From Cupriavidus phytohabitans (GTDB taxonomy: Bacteria > Pseudomonadota > Gammaproteobacteria > Burkholderiales > Burkholderiaceae): 64,000 bases of DNA. The stretch is taken from the NCBI RefSeq assembly GCF_000426345.1, contig NZ_AUFE01000001.1, forward strand, positions 264,348 to 328,347. The letters run 5' to 3'. A model generated the notes under the pieces. It did no database searches and was not told the origin of the DNA. It saw only the letters and a program-made list of their open reading frames with translations. The position numbers and the translations under genes were made by a program. Within the stretch, counting starts at the first letter, position 1. The number at the start of each line of letters is the position of its first letter. This document shows, in pieces, positions 37,816-48,977 of this stretch.

Positions 37816-39903
37816 TCACTTGGTGCCGATCACGCCCGTGATCGTCAGCGTCAGCAGCACCAGCATGCCGACGATCATCGCGAACGCGTAGTGGTAGATG
37901 TAGCCCGACTGCAGGTAGCGGCTGGCCGAAGCGAACGATGCCACCACACGCGCCGCGCCGTTGACGAACAGGCCGTCGATCAGGCTCTGGTCGCCGCCCT
38001 TCCACAGGCCGGTACCGAGCAGGCGTGCACCGCGGGCGAACACGGCCTGGTTGATGGCGTCCATGTAGTACTTGTTGTCCAGCAGCTTGTACAGGCCCGA
38101 GAAGCGGTTCGCGATGGCCTCGGGGATATCCGGGCGCTTCATGTAGAAGAACCACGACAGCACGACACCGGCGACGGCCAGCCACAGCACGGGCGTCGTC
38201 AGCGAGTGGATCGCCATCGGCACCCAGCCGTGGAACGCTTCCTTCAGTTCGGCCATGGCGTGGTGGTTCTCACCGACGAAGATCACGTCCTTGAAGGCGA
38301 TGCCCATCTTGAAGAAGTTGCCGAACAGCATCGGCTCGATCGCGATGGCGCCGACAATCACCGACGGGATCGCCAGCAGCACCAGCGGCAGGGTCACCAC
38401 CCACGGCGACTCGTGCGGCTTCTCGCCGGCGGCCAGGCCATGGTGGTGGTCGTGCGAGACTTCCTCGTCCTCGTGGTCGCCCTCATGGTGCTGGTGCGCA
38501 TGGTTCTGGCCCCAGCGCTCCTTGCCGTGGAAGACCAGGAAGTACATGCGGAACGAGTAGAACGCGGTCACGAACACGCCGGCCAGCACGGCGTAGTAGG
38601 CAAAGCCCGAACCGGCGATATGCGACTCGGCCACGGCCTCGATGATCGAGTCCTTGGAATAGAAGCCCGCGAAGAACGGTGTGCCGATCAGCGCCAGCGA
38701 ACCCACCAGCGACGTGATCCAGGTGATCGGCATGTACTTGCGCAGGCCGCCCATGTTGCGGATGTCCTGGTCGTGGTGCATGCCGATGATGACCGAGCCC
38801 GCGCCCAGGAACAGCAGCGCCTTGAAGAAGGCGTGCGTCATCAGGTGGAACACGGCCACCGAGTAGGCCGAGGCGCCCAGCGCCACGGTCATGTAGCCCA
38901 GCTGCGACAGCGTCGAGTACGCGACCACGCGCTTGATGTCGTTCTGGATGATGCCCAGGAAGCCCATGAACAGCGCGGTGATGGCGCCGATCACCAGCAC
39001 GAACGACAGCGCGGCATCCGACAGCTCGAACAGCGGCGACATGCGCGCGACCATGAAGATGCCCGCGGTCACCATCGTTGCCGCGTGGATCAGCGCGGAG
39101 ATCGGGGTGGGACCTTCCATCGAGTCAGGCAGCCAGACGTGCAGCGGGAACTGTGCCGACTTGCCCATCGCGCCGATGAACAGGCAGATGCACGCGACCG
39201 TGATCATCATCCAGTCGGTGCCCGGGAAAACCACGGTAGCCAGCTGGTCGCGCGCGGCGAATACTTCGGTGTAGTTCATGCTGCCGCTGTAGGCCAGCAG
39301 CAGGCCGATGCCCAGGATAAAGCCGAAGTCACCCACGCGGTTGACCAGGAACGCCTTCAGGTTGGCGAAGATCGCCGTCGGGCGCGTGTACCAGAAGCCG
39401 ATCAGCAGGTACGACACCAGGCCCACCGCTTCCCAGCCGAAGAACAGCTGCAGGAAGTTGTTGCTCATCACCAGCATCAGCATCGAGAAGGTGAAGAGCG
39501 AGATGTAGGCAAAGAAGCGGTTGTAGCCGGGATCCCCGTCCATGTAGCCGACGGTGTAGATATGCACCATCAGCGAGACGAAGGTCACCACGACCATCAT
39601 CATCGCGGTCAGCGAGTCGACCAGGAAGCCGACCTCCATCTTCAGGCTGCCGATGGCCATCCACTCGTAGACGGTGCCGTTGTAGCCGGCGCCGTTCATC
39701 ACGTCGAGCAGCACCATCACAGACAGCACGAAGGAAATAGCCACGCCCAGGATGGTCGCGGAATGCGCCACCATCCGGCCGCCGCGCGACTCCGAGGAAA
39801 ACAGGTCGAAGAACTTGGTACCGAACAGGCCGGCGATTGCTGAGCCGACTAGCGGCGCCAGCGCAATCGCGAGCAGCAGGTTGGGGTTGAGCGTGGTTGC
39901 CAT
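37816..39903 (-). CDS. nuoL: NADH-quinone oxidoreductase subunit L
   Basis: The distal proton-channel subunit, 695 residues, with the long C-terminal lateral helix that ties the membrane arm together. Motifs: FFGWEAVGLVSYLLIGFWYT, GKSAQFPLHVWLPDSMEGPT, MVTAGIFMVARMSPLF and IKRVVAYSTLSQLGYM. A His/Glu/Asp-rich loop at about residues 460-490 (HAHQHHEGDHEDEEVSHDHH) is unusual for the family. Confidence 0.97.
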   Translation of the reverse strand: MATTLNPNLLLAIALAPLVGSAIAGLFGTKFFDLFSSESRGGRMVAHSATILGVAISFVLSVMVLLDVMNGAGYNGTVYEWMAIGSLKMEVGFLVDSLTAMMMVVVTFVSLMVHIYTVGYMDGDPGYNRFFAYISLFTFSMLMLVMSNNFLQLFFGWEAVGLVSYLLIGFWYTRPTAIFANLKAFLVNRVGDFGFILGIGLLLAYSGSMNYTEVFAARDQLATVVFPGTDWMMITVACICLFIGAMGKSAQFPLHVWLPDSMEGPTPISALIHAATMVTAGIFMVARMSPLFELSDAALSFVLVIGAITALFMGFLGIIQNDIKRVVAYSTLSQLGYMTVALGASAYSVAVFHLMTHAFFKALLFLGAGSVIIGMHHDQDIRNMGGLRKYMPITWITSLVGSLALIGTPFFAGFYSKDSIIEAVAESHIAGSGFAYYAVLAGVFVTAFYSFRMYFLVFHGKERWGQNHAHQHHEGDHEDEEVSHDHHHGLAAGEKPHESPWVVTLPLVLLAIPSVIVGAIAIEPMLFGNFFKMGIAFKDVIFVGENHHAMAELKEAFHGWVPMAIHSLTTPVLWLAVAGVVLSWFFYMKRPDIPEAIANRFSGLYKLLDNKYYMDAINQAVFARGARLLGTGLWKGGDQSLIDGLFVNGAARVVASFASASRYLQSGYIYHYAFAMIVGMLVLLTLTITGVIGTK

Positions 39904-39961
39904 AGGACGCTTATTGGTGTGCGGTCGGTGAGTCTTGGTTATCTGCGTAGTGCGGCACGGA

Positions 39962-40267
39962 TCAGTACTTCAGGGTGTCCATGTCGTCCACGTTGATCGT
40001 ATCCAGGTTGCGGAACAGCACGACCAGGATTGCCAGACCGATTGCCGACTCGGCGGCGGCCACCGTAAGGATGAAGAAAACGAAAACCTGACCAGCCAGG
40101 TCGCCCAGGTAATGCGAGAAGGCGACGAAGTTGATGTTCACTGCAAGCAGCATCAGTTCGATCGCCATCAGCAGCACGATCACGTTCTTGCGGTTCAGGA
40201 AGATGCCGACGATGCTGATCGCGAACAGGATCGCACCGAGCACGAGGAAGTGGGCGAGAGAGAGCAC
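39962..40267 (-). CDS. nuoK: NADH-quinone oxidoreductase subunit K
   Basis: A 101-residue subunit with three helices. [16 protein letters not shown] carries one conserved membrane glutamate (MrpC-like); the second is in [15 protein letters not shown]. It lies between nuoJ and nuoL. Confidence 0.96.
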   Translation of the reverse strand: MLSLAHFLVLGAILFAISIVGIFLNRKNVIVLLMAIELMLLAVNINFVAFSHYLGDLAGQVFVFFILTVAAAESAIGLAILVVLFRNLDTINVDDMDTLKY

Positions 40268-40283
40268 AGCGTTTCTCCGGGCT

Positions 40284-40928
40284 TTAGTTCTTATTGGCGG
40301 CAGCCGCGGCTTCCGTCTGCGGGTTCTGGACTTCGGCCTGCATCGGCACCAGGCGCACGCGCTCGTCGCGGCGGGTACGCAGCTGCGCCGACACGTCCTG
40401 GGCCTTGGTGTCCTTGCGGCGGCGCAGGGTCAGCGCCACGGCGGCGATGATGGCCACCAGCAGGATGATGCCGGCCACTTCGAAGGCGTAGATGTAGTCG
40501 GTGTAGATCAGCTTGCCGAGCGCGCCGGTGTTCGTGTAGCCCGGCTCCTGCGACCCGCTGGCGGCCACCGGCGTGGTGGTGCCGATGAAGTTGCGCACCA
40601 GCACGATCGCCATCTCGGCAATGATCAGCGCGCCCACCACCGAGGCCATCGGCACGTAGGTCCAGAAATCGCGGCGCAGGTGCTCGATATCGATATCGAT
40701 CATCATCACCACGAACAGGAACAGCACCATCACCGCGCCGACATAGACCAGCACCAGCAGGATGGCGAGGAATTCCGCCTTGAGCAGCATCCAGATCGCG
40801 GCCGCCGTAAAGAACGACAGCACGAGGAACAGTGCGGAGTGCACCGGGTTCTTCGCAGTGATGACTTTCAGTGCGGAGAGCACCAGCACCAGCGCAAAGA
40901 CGTAGAAGATGGTGGTCGTGAGTTCCAT
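40284..40928 (-). CDS. nuoJ: NADH-quinone oxidoreductase subunit J
   Basis: A 214-residue membrane subunit with five helices. [20 protein letters not shown] holds the pi-bulge region important for coupling. The C-terminal tail is charged, [20 protein letters not shown]. It starts 175 bases after nuoI, a long gap for this operon. Confidence 0.96.
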   Translation of the reverse strand: MELTTTIFYVFALVLVLSALKVITAKNPVHSALFLVLSFFTAAAIWMLLKAEFLAILLVLVYVGAVMVLFLFVVMMIDIDIEHLRRDFWTYVPMASVVGALIIAEMAIVLVRNFIGTTTPVAASGSQEPGYTNTGALGKLIYTDYIYAFEVAGIILLVAIIAAVALTLRRRKDTKAQDVSAQLRTRRDERVRLVPMQAEVQNPQTEAAAAANKN

Positions 40929-41103
40929 GGTTCCTATCGGATCCTCTCAGGGCCGTCCGGCACAAGCCATCCCCTTCGGGTGGCCCGCTCCTGCGGCATC
41001 CTTGCTTTGGCCCTCACATTGGAGGGACCGTATTCAAATTCGGTGGCAGCGGCCGCTACGTCTGATACTTTCGGCAGCCCTGCCGTTTGGCGCCTGGCGC
41101 CGG
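40929..41103. other. 175-base gap inside the nuo operon (nuoI-nuoJ)
   Basis: No gene is visible. The stretch can form short stems (for example GCCATCC with GGGTGGC near 40967-40985). It could carry an internal promoter or a processing site. Confidence 0.45.
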
Positions 41104-41595
41104 TCAGCGATACTTGGCGTCGGCAGCCTTGGCCGCCGCGATCTGCGGCTCGTAGCGGTCGCCCACTGCCAGCAGCATGTCCTTGGTGAAGTACAGGTCG
41201 CCGCGCTTCTCGCCGTGGTACTCCAGGATCTGCGTTTCCACGATGGCGTCGACCGGGCAAGCCTCTTCGCAGAAACCGCAGAAAATGCACTTGGTCAGGT
41301 CGATGTCGTAGCGGGTGGTACGGCGCGTGCCGTCGTTGCGCACGTCCGACTCGATGGTGATGGCCAGCGCCGGGCACACCGCTTCGCACAGCTTGCAGGC
41401 AATGCAGCGCTCTTCGCCGTTCGGATAGCGGCGCAGCGCGTGCAGGCCACGGAAGCGCGGCGAGATCGGCGTTTTCTCTTCCGGAAACTGGACGGTGACC
41501 TTGCGCGCGAAGAGATAGCGGCCGGTCAGCGCCATGCCCTTGAAGAGTTCCTTCAGGAGCAGGCTGTTGAAGAAGTCCTTGATGGCGAGCAGCAT
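41104..41595 (-). CDS. nuoI: NADH-quinone oxidoreductase subunit I
   Basis: A peripheral-arm subunit of 163 residues with two 4Fe-4S clusters (N6a and N6b). The two ferredoxin motifs are [13 protein letters not shown] and [15 protein letters not shown]. It carries electrons toward NuoB. Start [17 protein letters not shown] is conserved. Confidence 0.97.
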   Translation of the reverse strand: MLLAIKDFFNSLLLKELFKGMALTGRYLFARKVTVQFPEEKTPISPRFRGLHALRRYPNGEERCIACKLCEAVCPALAITIESDVRNDGTRRTTRYDIDLTKCIFCGFCEEACPVDAIVETQILEYHGEKRGDLYFTKDMLLAVGDRYEPQIAAAKAADAKYR

Positions 41596-41669
41596 GACGA
41601 TTGCTTCCTAGTATTTCCACGCGGTGCGCGCTCTGCCGTGTTGCAGGCGGCGCACCGTCGCTTGGCTGT

Positions 41670-42734
41670 TCAGGGCCAGATGTTCCACGGCGACTTGATC
41701 CAGATCGCCACGATGATCAGCCACACCACGGTCAGCGGAATGAACACCTTCCAGCCCAGGCGCATGATCTGGTCATAGCGGTAGCGCGGGAACGATGCAC
41801 GGATCCAGATAAAGACCGACAGCAGCAGGAAAACCTTGATCAGCAGCCAGAAGAAACCGGGGACCGCATTGGTGACCACGCTCGAGAACGGAGGTGCCCA
41901 GCCACCCAGGAACATCAGCGCGGTCATCGCCGAGATGATGATCATGTTGATGTACTCGGCCAGGAAGAACAGCGCGAAGCCCATGCCCGAATATTCGATC
42001 ATGTGGCCGGCCACGATTTCCGACTCGCCTTCCACCACGTCGAACGGGTGGCGGTTGGTTTCGGCCACGCCCGAGATGAAGTAGACGCCGAACATCGGCA
42101 GCAGCGGCAGCCAGTTCCACGACAGGATGTTGATGCCCATGTCGGCGAAGTAGCCGGTGTTCTGGCCGTTGACGATGGCCGACAGGTTCAGGCTACCGGC
42201 GACCATCAGCACCGTCACCAGCGCGAAGCCCATGGCGATTTCATACGACACCATCTGTGCCGCGGCGCGCATGGCGCCGATGAAGGCGTACTTGGAGTTC
42301 GAGGCCCAGCCGGCCAGGATCACGCCGTAGACGCCGACCGAGCTGATCGCCATCACGTACAGCAGGCCGGCATTGACGTCCGCCATCACCACTTCGGCCT
42401 GGAACGGAATCACCGCCCAGACCGCGACAGCAGGCATCAGCACCATCAGCGGCGCGATCAGGTACATGCCGCGGCTGACCTGCGTCGGCATCATGACTTC
42501 CTTGAGCAGCAGCTTCAGCACGTCGGCGATCGGCTGCAGCAGGCCGAGCGGGCCGACGCGGTTCGGGCCCAGACGGACGTGCATCCAGCCGATCAGCTTG
42601 CGCTCCCACAGGATCAGGTAAGCCACGCACAGCAGCAGGGGCACCACGATCAGCACGGCGCGGATCAGGATCCACAGCGGCGTCCAGTACGCGCCCAGTA
42701 CGCCCTGCCCTTGCGAGGTAATCCAGTCAATCAT
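41670..42734 (-). CDS. nuoH: NADH-quinone oxidoreductase subunit H
   Basis: A 354-residue membrane subunit at the quinone site, eight or nine helices. Conserved: [59 protein letters not shown] and [18 protein letters not shown]. Confidence 0.97.
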   Translation of the reverse strand: MIDWITSQGQGVLGAYWTPLWILIRAVLIVVPLLLCVAYLILWERKLIGWMHVRLGPNRVGPLGLLQPIADVLKLLLKEVMMPTQVSRGMYLIAPLMVLMPAVAVWAVIPFQAEVVMADVNAGLLYVMAISSVGVYGVILAGWASNSKYAFIGAMRAAAQMVSYEIAMGFALVTVLMVAGSLNLSAIVNGQNTGYFADMGINILSWNWLPLLPMFGVYFISGVAETNRHPFDVVEGESEIVAGHMIEYSGMGFALFFLAEYINMIIISAMTALMFLGGWAPPFSSVVTNAVPGFFWLLIKVFLLLSVFIWIRASFPRYRYDQIMRLGWKVFIPLTVVWLIIVAIWIKSPWNIWP

Positions 42735-42755
42735 GTCTTCTTCTCGCTCTTGTTC

Positions 42756-45122
42756 TTACGCCGTGGCCACGGCGCCGGTGTTGGCCGGCGCCAGGTCGAT
42801 GGCCTTCTCTACGGTGACCGTGCCGAACATGCCGCCCAGGCCCACGGCCGCCGGCGTTGCCGCCGGCACGCGCACGGTGTTGGCCGGCAGCGTGGCTTCG
42901 AGCACGGCCGGCAGCACCACGCTGCCCTGCCCTTGCGTGACGCGGACCGGGTCGCCCGACTGGATGCCCAGGCGGGCAAACATGTCGGCCGGCAGCGCGA
43001 TCTGCATGGCGCGGCGCGCGGCAGCGGTCAGCTGCAGCGAGTCGGCGCGGCGCACGATCGGGTCGGCGTGGTAGATAGGCACGTCGGCGATGCGTTCGAT
43101 GCCGTTGGCGGCAGCGGCGGCAACGCGGATCGGCGCATCGGTGGCGTTGTCCAGCTGTGCCTCGACCGGGGCCGACAACACTTCAGCACGGACCGACTCG
43201 GCAGTTTCGTAGTCGAAACCCGCCACGTCCAGCAGATTGCCCAGCACGCGCAGCACCTTCCAGCCCGGACGCGACTCGCCCAGCGCGCGAACCACGCCGT
43301 TGAAACTCTGTGCCTTGCCTTCGCAGTTGACGAAAGTGCCGGAGGTTTCCGTGAACGGCGCGACCGGCAGGATCACGTCAGCGTACTGCATGGCCGCTTC
43401 CGAACGGAACGGCGACAGCACCACCACCGTGTTGGCCTGCGCCAGCGCGGCCAGGGCCTTGCCCGGATCGGCGGTGTCGAATTCCGGCTCGGTGTTCAGC
43501 AGGATGTAGGCCTTGCGCGGCGCGTCCAGCATCGCCTGCGCGTTGGCGCCGCCTTGCTTCGGCAGCGCGCCGGCGACGTAGCCGCCGACGGTGTTGGCCG
43601 CTTCGGTCAGGAAACCCAGCGTCGCACCCGTTTCCGTCGCGATCCACTGTGCCAGCGCATGCAGCGCCGAGAACTGCGGATGACGCACCGCTTCGTTGCC
43701 GAGGAACACGGCACGGCGCTCGCCCTGCAGCAGCGCTTCTGCCGTCTTGGCGGCGGCGTCGCCACCATCGATGCCCTCGGTGCCGGCCGGGGCCGCGACG
43801 CCCTTGGCGGCGGCGACGGCTCGGGCCACGCCGGCCAGTGCGGCGGTCCAGCCGGACGGCGCCACGTCGATGCGGGTCGCCGGCATCAGCAGGTCTTCAC
43901 CGCCGGCACCCAGCACGGCCACGCGGGCGCCCTTCTTGGTCGCCTGGCGCAGGCGCGAGGCCAGCAGCGGATGATCCTTGCGCAGCGACGAGCCGATCAC
44001 CAGCACGCGTTGCAGCGCGGTGACGTCGGCAACCGGCAGGCCGAGCCACGGCGCGCCCTTGAGCGCGGCCGAGAAGTCGGACTGGCGCAGGCGGAAGTCA
44101 ACGTTGTCGCTGCCCAGGCCACGCACCAGCTTGCCCAGCAGGAACAGTTCTTCCAGTGTGCTGTGCGGGCTGGCCAGCGCGGCGATCTGGTCGGCGCCAT
44201 GCTCGCGCTTGATGCCGGCCAGGCCGTTGGCCACGTATTCGAGCGCGGTCTGCCAGTCGGTTTCCATCCATTCGCCGCCCTGCTTGAGCAGCGGGCGGGT
44301 CAGGCGGTCGGCACTGTTCAGGCCTTCATACGAGAAGCGGTCCTTGTCGGAGATCCAGCACTCGTTGATGTCTTCGTTTTCCAGCGGCAGCACGCGCATC
44401 ACGCGCTGGTTCTTGGTCTGCACCACCAGGTTCGCGCCCAGGCCGTCGTGCGGGGACACCGACTTGCGGCGGGCCAGTTCCCAGGTACGGGCCGAGTAGC
44501 GGAACGGCTTGCTGGTCAGCGCGCCGACCGGGCACAGGTCGATCATGTTGCCCGACAGTTCCGAGTCGACCGTCTTGCCGACGAAGGTGGTGATTTCCGA
44601 GTGCTCGCCGCGGTTGAGCATGCCCAGCTCCATCACGCCGGCCACTTCCTGGCCGAAGCGCACGCAGCGGGTGCAGTGGATGCAGCGGGTCATCTCCTCC
44701 ATGGAGATCAGCGGGCCCACGTTCTTGTGGAACACCACGCGCTTCTCTTCCTTATAGCGCGACTCCGAGGCACCGTAGCCCACGGCCAGATCCTGCAGCT
44801 GGCACTCGCCGCCCTGATCGCAGATCGGGCAATCCAGCGGGTGGTTGATCAGCAGGAATTCCATCACGGACTTCTGCGCCTTGACTGCCTTCTCCGAATT
44901 GGTGAAGACCTTCATGCCGGGGGTCACCGGCGTGGCGCACGCAGGCAGCGCCTTGGGGGCCTTCTCGACCTCGACCAGGCACATGCGGCAGTTGGCCGCG
45001 ATGGACAGTTTGCGGTGGTAGCAGAAGTGCGGGATGTAGGTGCCCAGCTTGCGGGCCGCTTCCATCACCAGGCTGCCCTCAGCAACCTCAACCTTCTTGC
45101 CGTCGATCTCTAGTTCAACCAT
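42756..45122 (-). CDS. nuoG: NADH-quinone oxidoreductase subunit G
   Basis: The 788-residue largest subunit of the peripheral arm. The N-terminal 2Fe-2S domain has CYHRKLSIAANCRMCLVEVE and CATPV. The His-ligated cluster uses HCTRCVRFGQEVAG with CPICDQGGECQLQD. A further 4Fe-4S cluster follows near ELSGNMIDLCPVGAL. The rest is a molybdopterin-oxidoreductase-like domain without cofactor. The C-terminal part is Ala-rich. Confidence 0.96.
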   Translation of the reverse strand: MVELEIDGKKVEVAEGSLVMEAARKLGTYIPHFCYHRKLSIAANCRMCLVEVEKAPKALPACATPVTPGMKVFTNSEKAVKAQKSVMEFLLINHPLDCPICDQGGECQLQDLAVGYGASESRYKEEKRVVFHKNVGPLISMEEMTRCIHCTRCVRFGQEVAGVMELGMLNRGEHSEITTFVGKTVDSELSGNMIDLCPVGALTSKPFRYSARTWELARRKSVSPHDGLGANLVVQTKNQRVMRVLPLENEDINECWISDKDRFSYEGLNSADRLTRPLLKQGGEWMETDWQTALEYVANGLAGIKREHGADQIAALASPHSTLEELFLLGKLVRGLGSDNVDFRLRQSDFSAALKGAPWLGLPVADVTALQRVLVIGSSLRKDHPLLASRLRQATKKGARVAVLGAGGEDLLMPATRIDVAPSGWTAALAGVARAVAAAKGVAAPAGTEGIDGGDAAAKTAEALLQGERRAVFLGNEAVRHPQFSALHALAQWIATETGATLGFLTEAANTVGGYVAGALPKQGGANAQAMLDAPRKAYILLNTEPEFDTADPGKALAALAQANTVVVLSPFRSEAAMQYADVILPVAPFTETSGTFVNCEGKAQSFNGVVRALGESRPGWKVLRVLGNLLDVAGFDYETAESVRAEVLSAPVEAQLDNATDAPIRVAAAAANGIERIADVPIYHADPIVRRADSLQLTAAARRAMQIALPADMFARLGIQSGDPVRVTQGQGSVVLPAVLEATLPANTVRVPAATPAAVGLGGMFGTVTVEKAIDLAPANTGAVATA

Positions 45123-45134
45123 GTTCTGCCACGC

Positions 45135-46430
45135 TTAGATGTAGGCCGGAACCATGCACTGCTTGTGTTCGACGTGATATTCGAACTCTTTCCAGTAGTG
45201 CTTGAGCATGCCGCGGACCGGCATCGCCGCGGCATCGCCGAGCGCGCAGATGGTGCGGCCCATGATGTTTTCCGCGACGTTGTTGAGCAGGTCCAGGTCT
45301 TCCTGGCGCCCTTCTCCGTGTTCGATGCGATTGACCATGCGATACAGCCAGCCGGTGCCTTCGCGGCAAGGCGTGCACTGGCCGCACGATTCCTCAAAAT
45401 AGAAGTACGACAGGCGCAGCAGCGAGCGGACCATGCAGCGCGTCTCGTCCATCACGATCACCGCGCCCGAGCCCAGCATCGAGCCGGCCTTGGCGATCGA
45501 GTCGTAGTCCATGTCGGACGCCATCATCAGGTCGCCCGGCACCACCGGCGCGGACGAACCGCCCGGGATCACCGCCTTGATGCGCTTGCCGCCGCGCATG
45601 CCGCCGGCAAGTTCCAGCAGCTTGGCGAACGGCGTACCCAGCGGGATCTCGTAGTTGCCGGGACGCTCGACGTCGCCCGAAACCGAGAAGATCTTGGTGC
45701 CGCCGTTGTTCGGCTTGCCCAGCTTCAGGTAGTTTTCCGGGCCGACGGCCAGCAGGAACGGCACCGCGGCGAAGGTCTCGGTGTTGTTGATGGTGGTCGG
45801 CTTGCCATACAGGCCGAAGCTGGCCGGGAACGGCGGCTTGAAGCGCGGCTGGCCCTTCTTGCCTTCCAGCGATTCGAGCAGCGCGGTTTCCTCGCCGCAG
45901 ATGTAGGCGCCATAGCCGTGGTGGGCGTGCAGCTGGAAGCTGAAGCCCGAGCCCAGGATGTTGTCGCCCAGGAAGCCTGCCGCACGCGCCTCTTCGAGGG
46001 CTTCCTCGAAGATCTTGTACTCGTTCCAGATCTCGCCGTGGATGTAGTTGTAGCCCACGGTGATGCCCATCGCATACGCGCCGATGGCCATGCCCTCGAT
46101 CAGCGCATGCGGGTTGTAGCGGATGATGTCGCGGTCCTTGAACGTGCCCGGCTCGCCCTCATCGGTGTTACAGACCAGGTATTTCTGACCCGGGAACGTG
46201 CGCGGCATGAAGCTCCACTTCAGGCCGGTCGGGAAACCCGCGCCGCCGCGGCCACGCAGGCCCGATGTCTTGACGTCGGCGATCACCTGCTCGGGCGGGA
46301 TCTTCTCGGTCAGGATGCGCTTCAGTTGCTGGTAGCCGCCACGCTTGACGTAGTCTTCCAGATGCCAATTCTTGCCGTCCAGGCCGGCCAGGATCAGCGG
46401 CTGGATATGGCGGTCGTGCAGACTGGTCAT
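45135..46430 (-). CDS. nuoF: NADH-quinone oxidoreductase subunit F
   Basis: The NADH-oxidising flavoprotein subunit, 431 residues. Motifs: [17 protein letters not shown] (FMN/NADH), [29 protein letters not shown] and [15 protein letters not shown] (4Fe-4S cluster N3). I start at [16 protein letters not shown] (46430), one base after nuoE ends; the longer frame to 46475 overlaps nuoE. Confidence 0.97.
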   Translation of the reverse strand: MTSLHDRHIQPLILAGLDGKNWHLEDYVKRGGYQQLKRILTEKIPPEQVIADVKTSGLRGRGGAGFPTGLKWSFMPRTFPGQKYLVCNTDEGEPGTFKDRDIIRYNPHALIEGMAIGAYAMGITVGYNYIHGEIWNEYKIFEEALEEARAAGFLGDNILGSGFSFQLHAHHGYGAYICGEETALLESLEGKKGQPRFKPPFPASFGLYGKPTTINNTETFAAVPFLLAVGPENYLKLGKPNNGGTKIFSVSGDVERPGNYEIPLGTPFAKLLELAGGMRGGKRIKAVIPGGSSAPVVPGDLMMASDMDYDSIAKAGSMLGSGAVIVMDETRCMVRSLLRLSYFYFEESCGQCTPCREGTGWLYRMVNRIEHGEGRQEDLDLLNNVAENIMGRTICALGDAAAMPVRGMLKHYWKEFEYHVEHKQCMVPAYI

Positions 46431-46431
46431 A

Positions 46432-46935
46432 TTACTTGCCCCCCTTGGCGGCTTCGCTCTTGAGCTCGTCGACAAGCGCGTCGAGTTTGTCGTCGCTCAT
46501 GAAGCTGCACATGCGGGTGTTGTTGACGATCATCACCGGCGCGTCGCCGCAAGCGCCCATGCACTCGCCCTCTTTCAGGGTGAAGCAGCCATCAGCGGTG
46601 GTCTCGTTGTAGTCGATCCCGAGCTTGCGCTTCAGGTACTCGCCAGCCCGCTCGCCGCCCGACAGGGCGCACGGCAGGTTGGTGCACACGGCGAGCTTGA
46701 ATTTGCCCACCGGCTTGGTGTCGTACATGTTGTAGAAGGTCGCCACCTCTTCCACCCACACGGGCGGCATCTCGAGGTAGTTGGCGACGAACTGCATGAC
46801 TTCGGGGGAAACCCAGCCCACCTCGCCCTGTGCCACGGCAAGCGCCGCCATCACGGCCGACTGCTTCTGGTCGGCCGGATACTTCGCGATCGCGCGATCG
46901 ATTTCCTTGAGAGCTTCTGCTGATAGCATGGTCAT
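46432..46935 (-). CDS. nuoE: NADH-quinone oxidoreductase subunit E
   Basis: A 167-residue 2Fe-2S subunit (cluster N1a) paired with NuoF. The ligands are in [12 protein letters not shown] and [32 protein letters not shown] is the conserved N-terminal helix. Confidence 0.97.
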   Translation of the reverse strand: MTMLSAEALKEIDRAIAKYPADQKQSAVMAALAVAQGEVGWVSPEVMQFVANYLEMPPVWVEEVATFYNMYDTKPVGKFKLAVCTNLPCALSGGERAGEYLKRKLGIDYNETTADGCFTLKEGECMGACGDAPVMIVNNTRMCSFMSDDKLDALVDELKSEAAKGGK

Positions 46936-47113
46936 TGCAGTAAAACGGCGGAGTCAGCGCCACTGGGCGTCCATCCGCAGGTTTGCAGCCGTCGCTGCCG
47001 TTCCGCCGGCGGGCCTTAGGCCTTGCCGGTCCGCCGCGGGTCTTCCGGGCCGCTCCGCTCGGCGGAGCACCTCGGAAAGCGCCCGGATCGTCGTCCGGGC
47101 CGGCGGTCCGTGA
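46936..47113. other. 178-base hairpin-rich gap inside the nuo operon (nuoD-nuoE)
   Basis: No gene is visible. Two perfect 7-bp hairpins are present: 47052-47068 (GCTCCGC/GCGGAGC, loop TCG) and 47081-47100 (GCCCGGA/TCCGGGC, loop TCGTCG). Neither has a T-run on the minus strand, so they look more like RNA-stability elements than terminators. Confidence 0.55.
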
Positions 47114-48367
47114 TTAGCGGTCGATCTCGCCGAAGACGATGTCTTGCGTGCCGATGATCGTTACCGCGTCAGCAATCATGTGTCCCTTGGCCATTTCGTC
47201 CAGCGCGGCCAGGTGCGGGAAGCCAGGCGCACGGATCTTCAGGCGGTACGGCTTGTTCGCGCCGTCCGAGATCGCGTAGATGCCGAACTCGCCCTTCGGG
47301 TGCTCCACCGCTGCGTACGCTTCGCCTTCGGGCACGTGGATGCCCTCGGTGAACAGCTTGAAGTGGTGAATCAGTTCTTCCATGTTGGACTTCATGTCCA
47401 CGCGCGAGGGCGGCGCCACCTTGTGGTTATCGGTGATCACCGGGCCCGGGTTGCGGCGCAGCCACTCGATGCACTGCCTGATGATGCGGTTGGACTGGCG
47501 CATCTCTTCCACGCGCACCAGGTAGCGCGCGTAGCAGTCGCCGCCCACGCCCACCGGCACATCGAAGTCCATCTTGTCGTACACCTCGTACGGCTGCTTC
47601 TTGCGCAGGTCCCACTCGATGCCCGAGCCGCGCAGCATCGGGCCGGTAAAGCCCATCTGCATCGCACGTTCCGGACTGACGACACCGATGTCCACCAGCC
47701 GCTGCTTCCAGATCCGGTTGTCGGTCAGCAGCGTCTCGTACTCGTCGACATACTTCGGGAAGCGGTTGGTGAAGTCCTCGATGAAGTCCAGCAGCGAGCC
47801 CGAACGCGCTTCGTTCATCGCCTTGATGGCACGCTCGTTGTGGATCTTCGAGGCACGATATTGCGGCATCGTGTCAGGCAGGTCGCGGTAGACGCCGCCG
47901 GGGCGATAGTAGGCCGCGTGCATGCGCGCGCCCGACACCGCCTCGTACATGTCGAACAGGTCTTCGCGCTCGCGGAAGGCGTACAGGAACACCGCCATCG
48001 CGCCCACGTCGAGGGCGTGCGCACCGATCCACATCAGGTGGTTCATGATGCGGGTGATCTCGTCGAACATCACGCGGATATACTGCGCGCGGACCGGCAC
48101 TTCCAGGCCCAGCAGGCGCTCGATCGCCATCACGTATGCGTGCTCGTTGGACATCATCGACACGTAGTCGAGACGGTCCATGTAGGGCACGCTCTGGATC
48201 CAGGACTTCTGTTCGGCCAGTTTCTCGGTGGCACGGTGCAGCAGGCCGATATGCGGGTCGGCGCGCTGGATGACTTCACCGTCCAGCTCGAGCACCAGGC
48301 GCAGCACGCCGTGCGCGGCCGGGTGCTGCGGGCCGAAGTTCAGGGTGTAATTCTTGATGTCTGCCAT
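47114..48367 (-). CDS. nuoD: NADH-quinone oxidoreductase subunit D
   Basis: The 49-kDa-type quinone-site subunit, 417 residues, related to the large subunit of NiFe hydrogenases. Conserved: [20 protein letters not shown] (quinone-site His), [33 protein letters not shown] and the C-terminal [12 protein letters not shown]. Confidence 0.97.
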   Translation of the reverse strand: MADIKNYTLNFGPQHPAAHGVLRLVLELDGEVIQRADPHIGLLHRATEKLAEQKSWIQSVPYMDRLDYVSMMSNEHAYVMAIERLLGLEVPVRAQYIRVMFDEITRIMNHLMWIGAHALDVGAMAVFLYAFREREDLFDMYEAVSGARMHAAYYRPGGVYRDLPDTMPQYRASKIHNERAIKAMNEARSGSLLDFIEDFTNRFPKYVDEYETLLTDNRIWKQRLVDIGVVSPERAMQMGFTGPMLRGSGIEWDLRKKQPYEVYDKMDFDVPVGVGGDCYARYLVRVEEMRQSNRIIRQCIEWLRRNPGPVITDNHKVAPPSRVDMKSNMEELIHHFKLFTEGIHVPEGEAYAAVEHPKGEFGIYAISDGANKPYRLKIRAPGFPHLAALDEMAKGHMIADAVTIIGTQDIVFGEIDR

Positions 48368-48376
48368 GGCGCGTTC

Positions 48377-48976
48377 TCAGTGCTCCAAACCGCCGTACTT
48401 GTCCTCGCGGATCACGCGCGGCGTGATTTCGCGCGGCTCGATCGTGACCGGCTGGTAGATGACCCGCTTCTGCTCGGGGTCGTAGCGCATCTCGACGTAG
48501 CCGGAGACCGGGAAATCCTTGCGGAACGGATGGCCGACGAAGCCGTAGTCGGTCAGGATGCGACGCAGGTCCGGGTGACCGTCGAACACGATGCCGTAGA
48601 AATCGAAGGCTTCGCGCTCGAACCAGTTCACCGAGTTCCACACGTCGATCAGGCTGGCCACCACCGGGAAATCGTCATCCGGAGCGAACACGCGCAGGCG
48701 CAGGCGCCAGTTGTTGGTAATCGACAGCAGGTGCGAGACGGCGGCAAAGCGCGGGCCTTCCCAGGCGCCGTCGCCGAACTCGGAGTAGTCCACGCCGCAC
48801 AGGTCGATCAGCTGCTCGAAGCGCAGCGAGGGATCGTCGCGCAGGATGCGGGCGGCTTCCAGGTAGTCGTCGGCCTTGACGATCAGCGTCAGTTCGCCGG
48901 TCGCCTCGATCAGTTTCTGCACGCGCTTGCCGAGAGCCTTCTCGAGCGCGGCCTTCAGGGTGTCGAGCTTCGCCAT
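48377..48976 (-). CDS. nuoC: NADH-quinone oxidoreductase subunit C
   Basis: A 199-residue 30-kDa-type subunit of the peripheral arm. It has the conserved signature ERETFDxxGIxFxGHPDLRR in the form [20 protein letters not shown], then GHPFRKDFP. It is separate from nuoD here, unlike the nuoCD fusion of enterobacteria. Confidence 0.96.
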   Translation of the reverse strand: MAKLDTLKAALEKALGKRVQKLIEATGELTLIVKADDYLEAARILRDDPSLRFEQLIDLCGVDYSEFGDGAWEGPRFAAVSHLLSITNNWRLRLRVFAPDDDFPVVASLIDVWNSVNWFEREAFDFYGIVFDGHPDLRRILTDYGFVGHPFRKDFPVSGYVEMRYDPEQKRVIYQPVTIEPREITPRVIREDKYGGLEH

Positions 48977-48977
48977 T

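Noticed and set aside
41601-45113. 1170-codon plus-strand frame opposite nuoG and nuoH
   Set aside because: Same reason: a His/Arg/Gln-rich shadow without domain structure, fully antisense to nuoG and nuoH.
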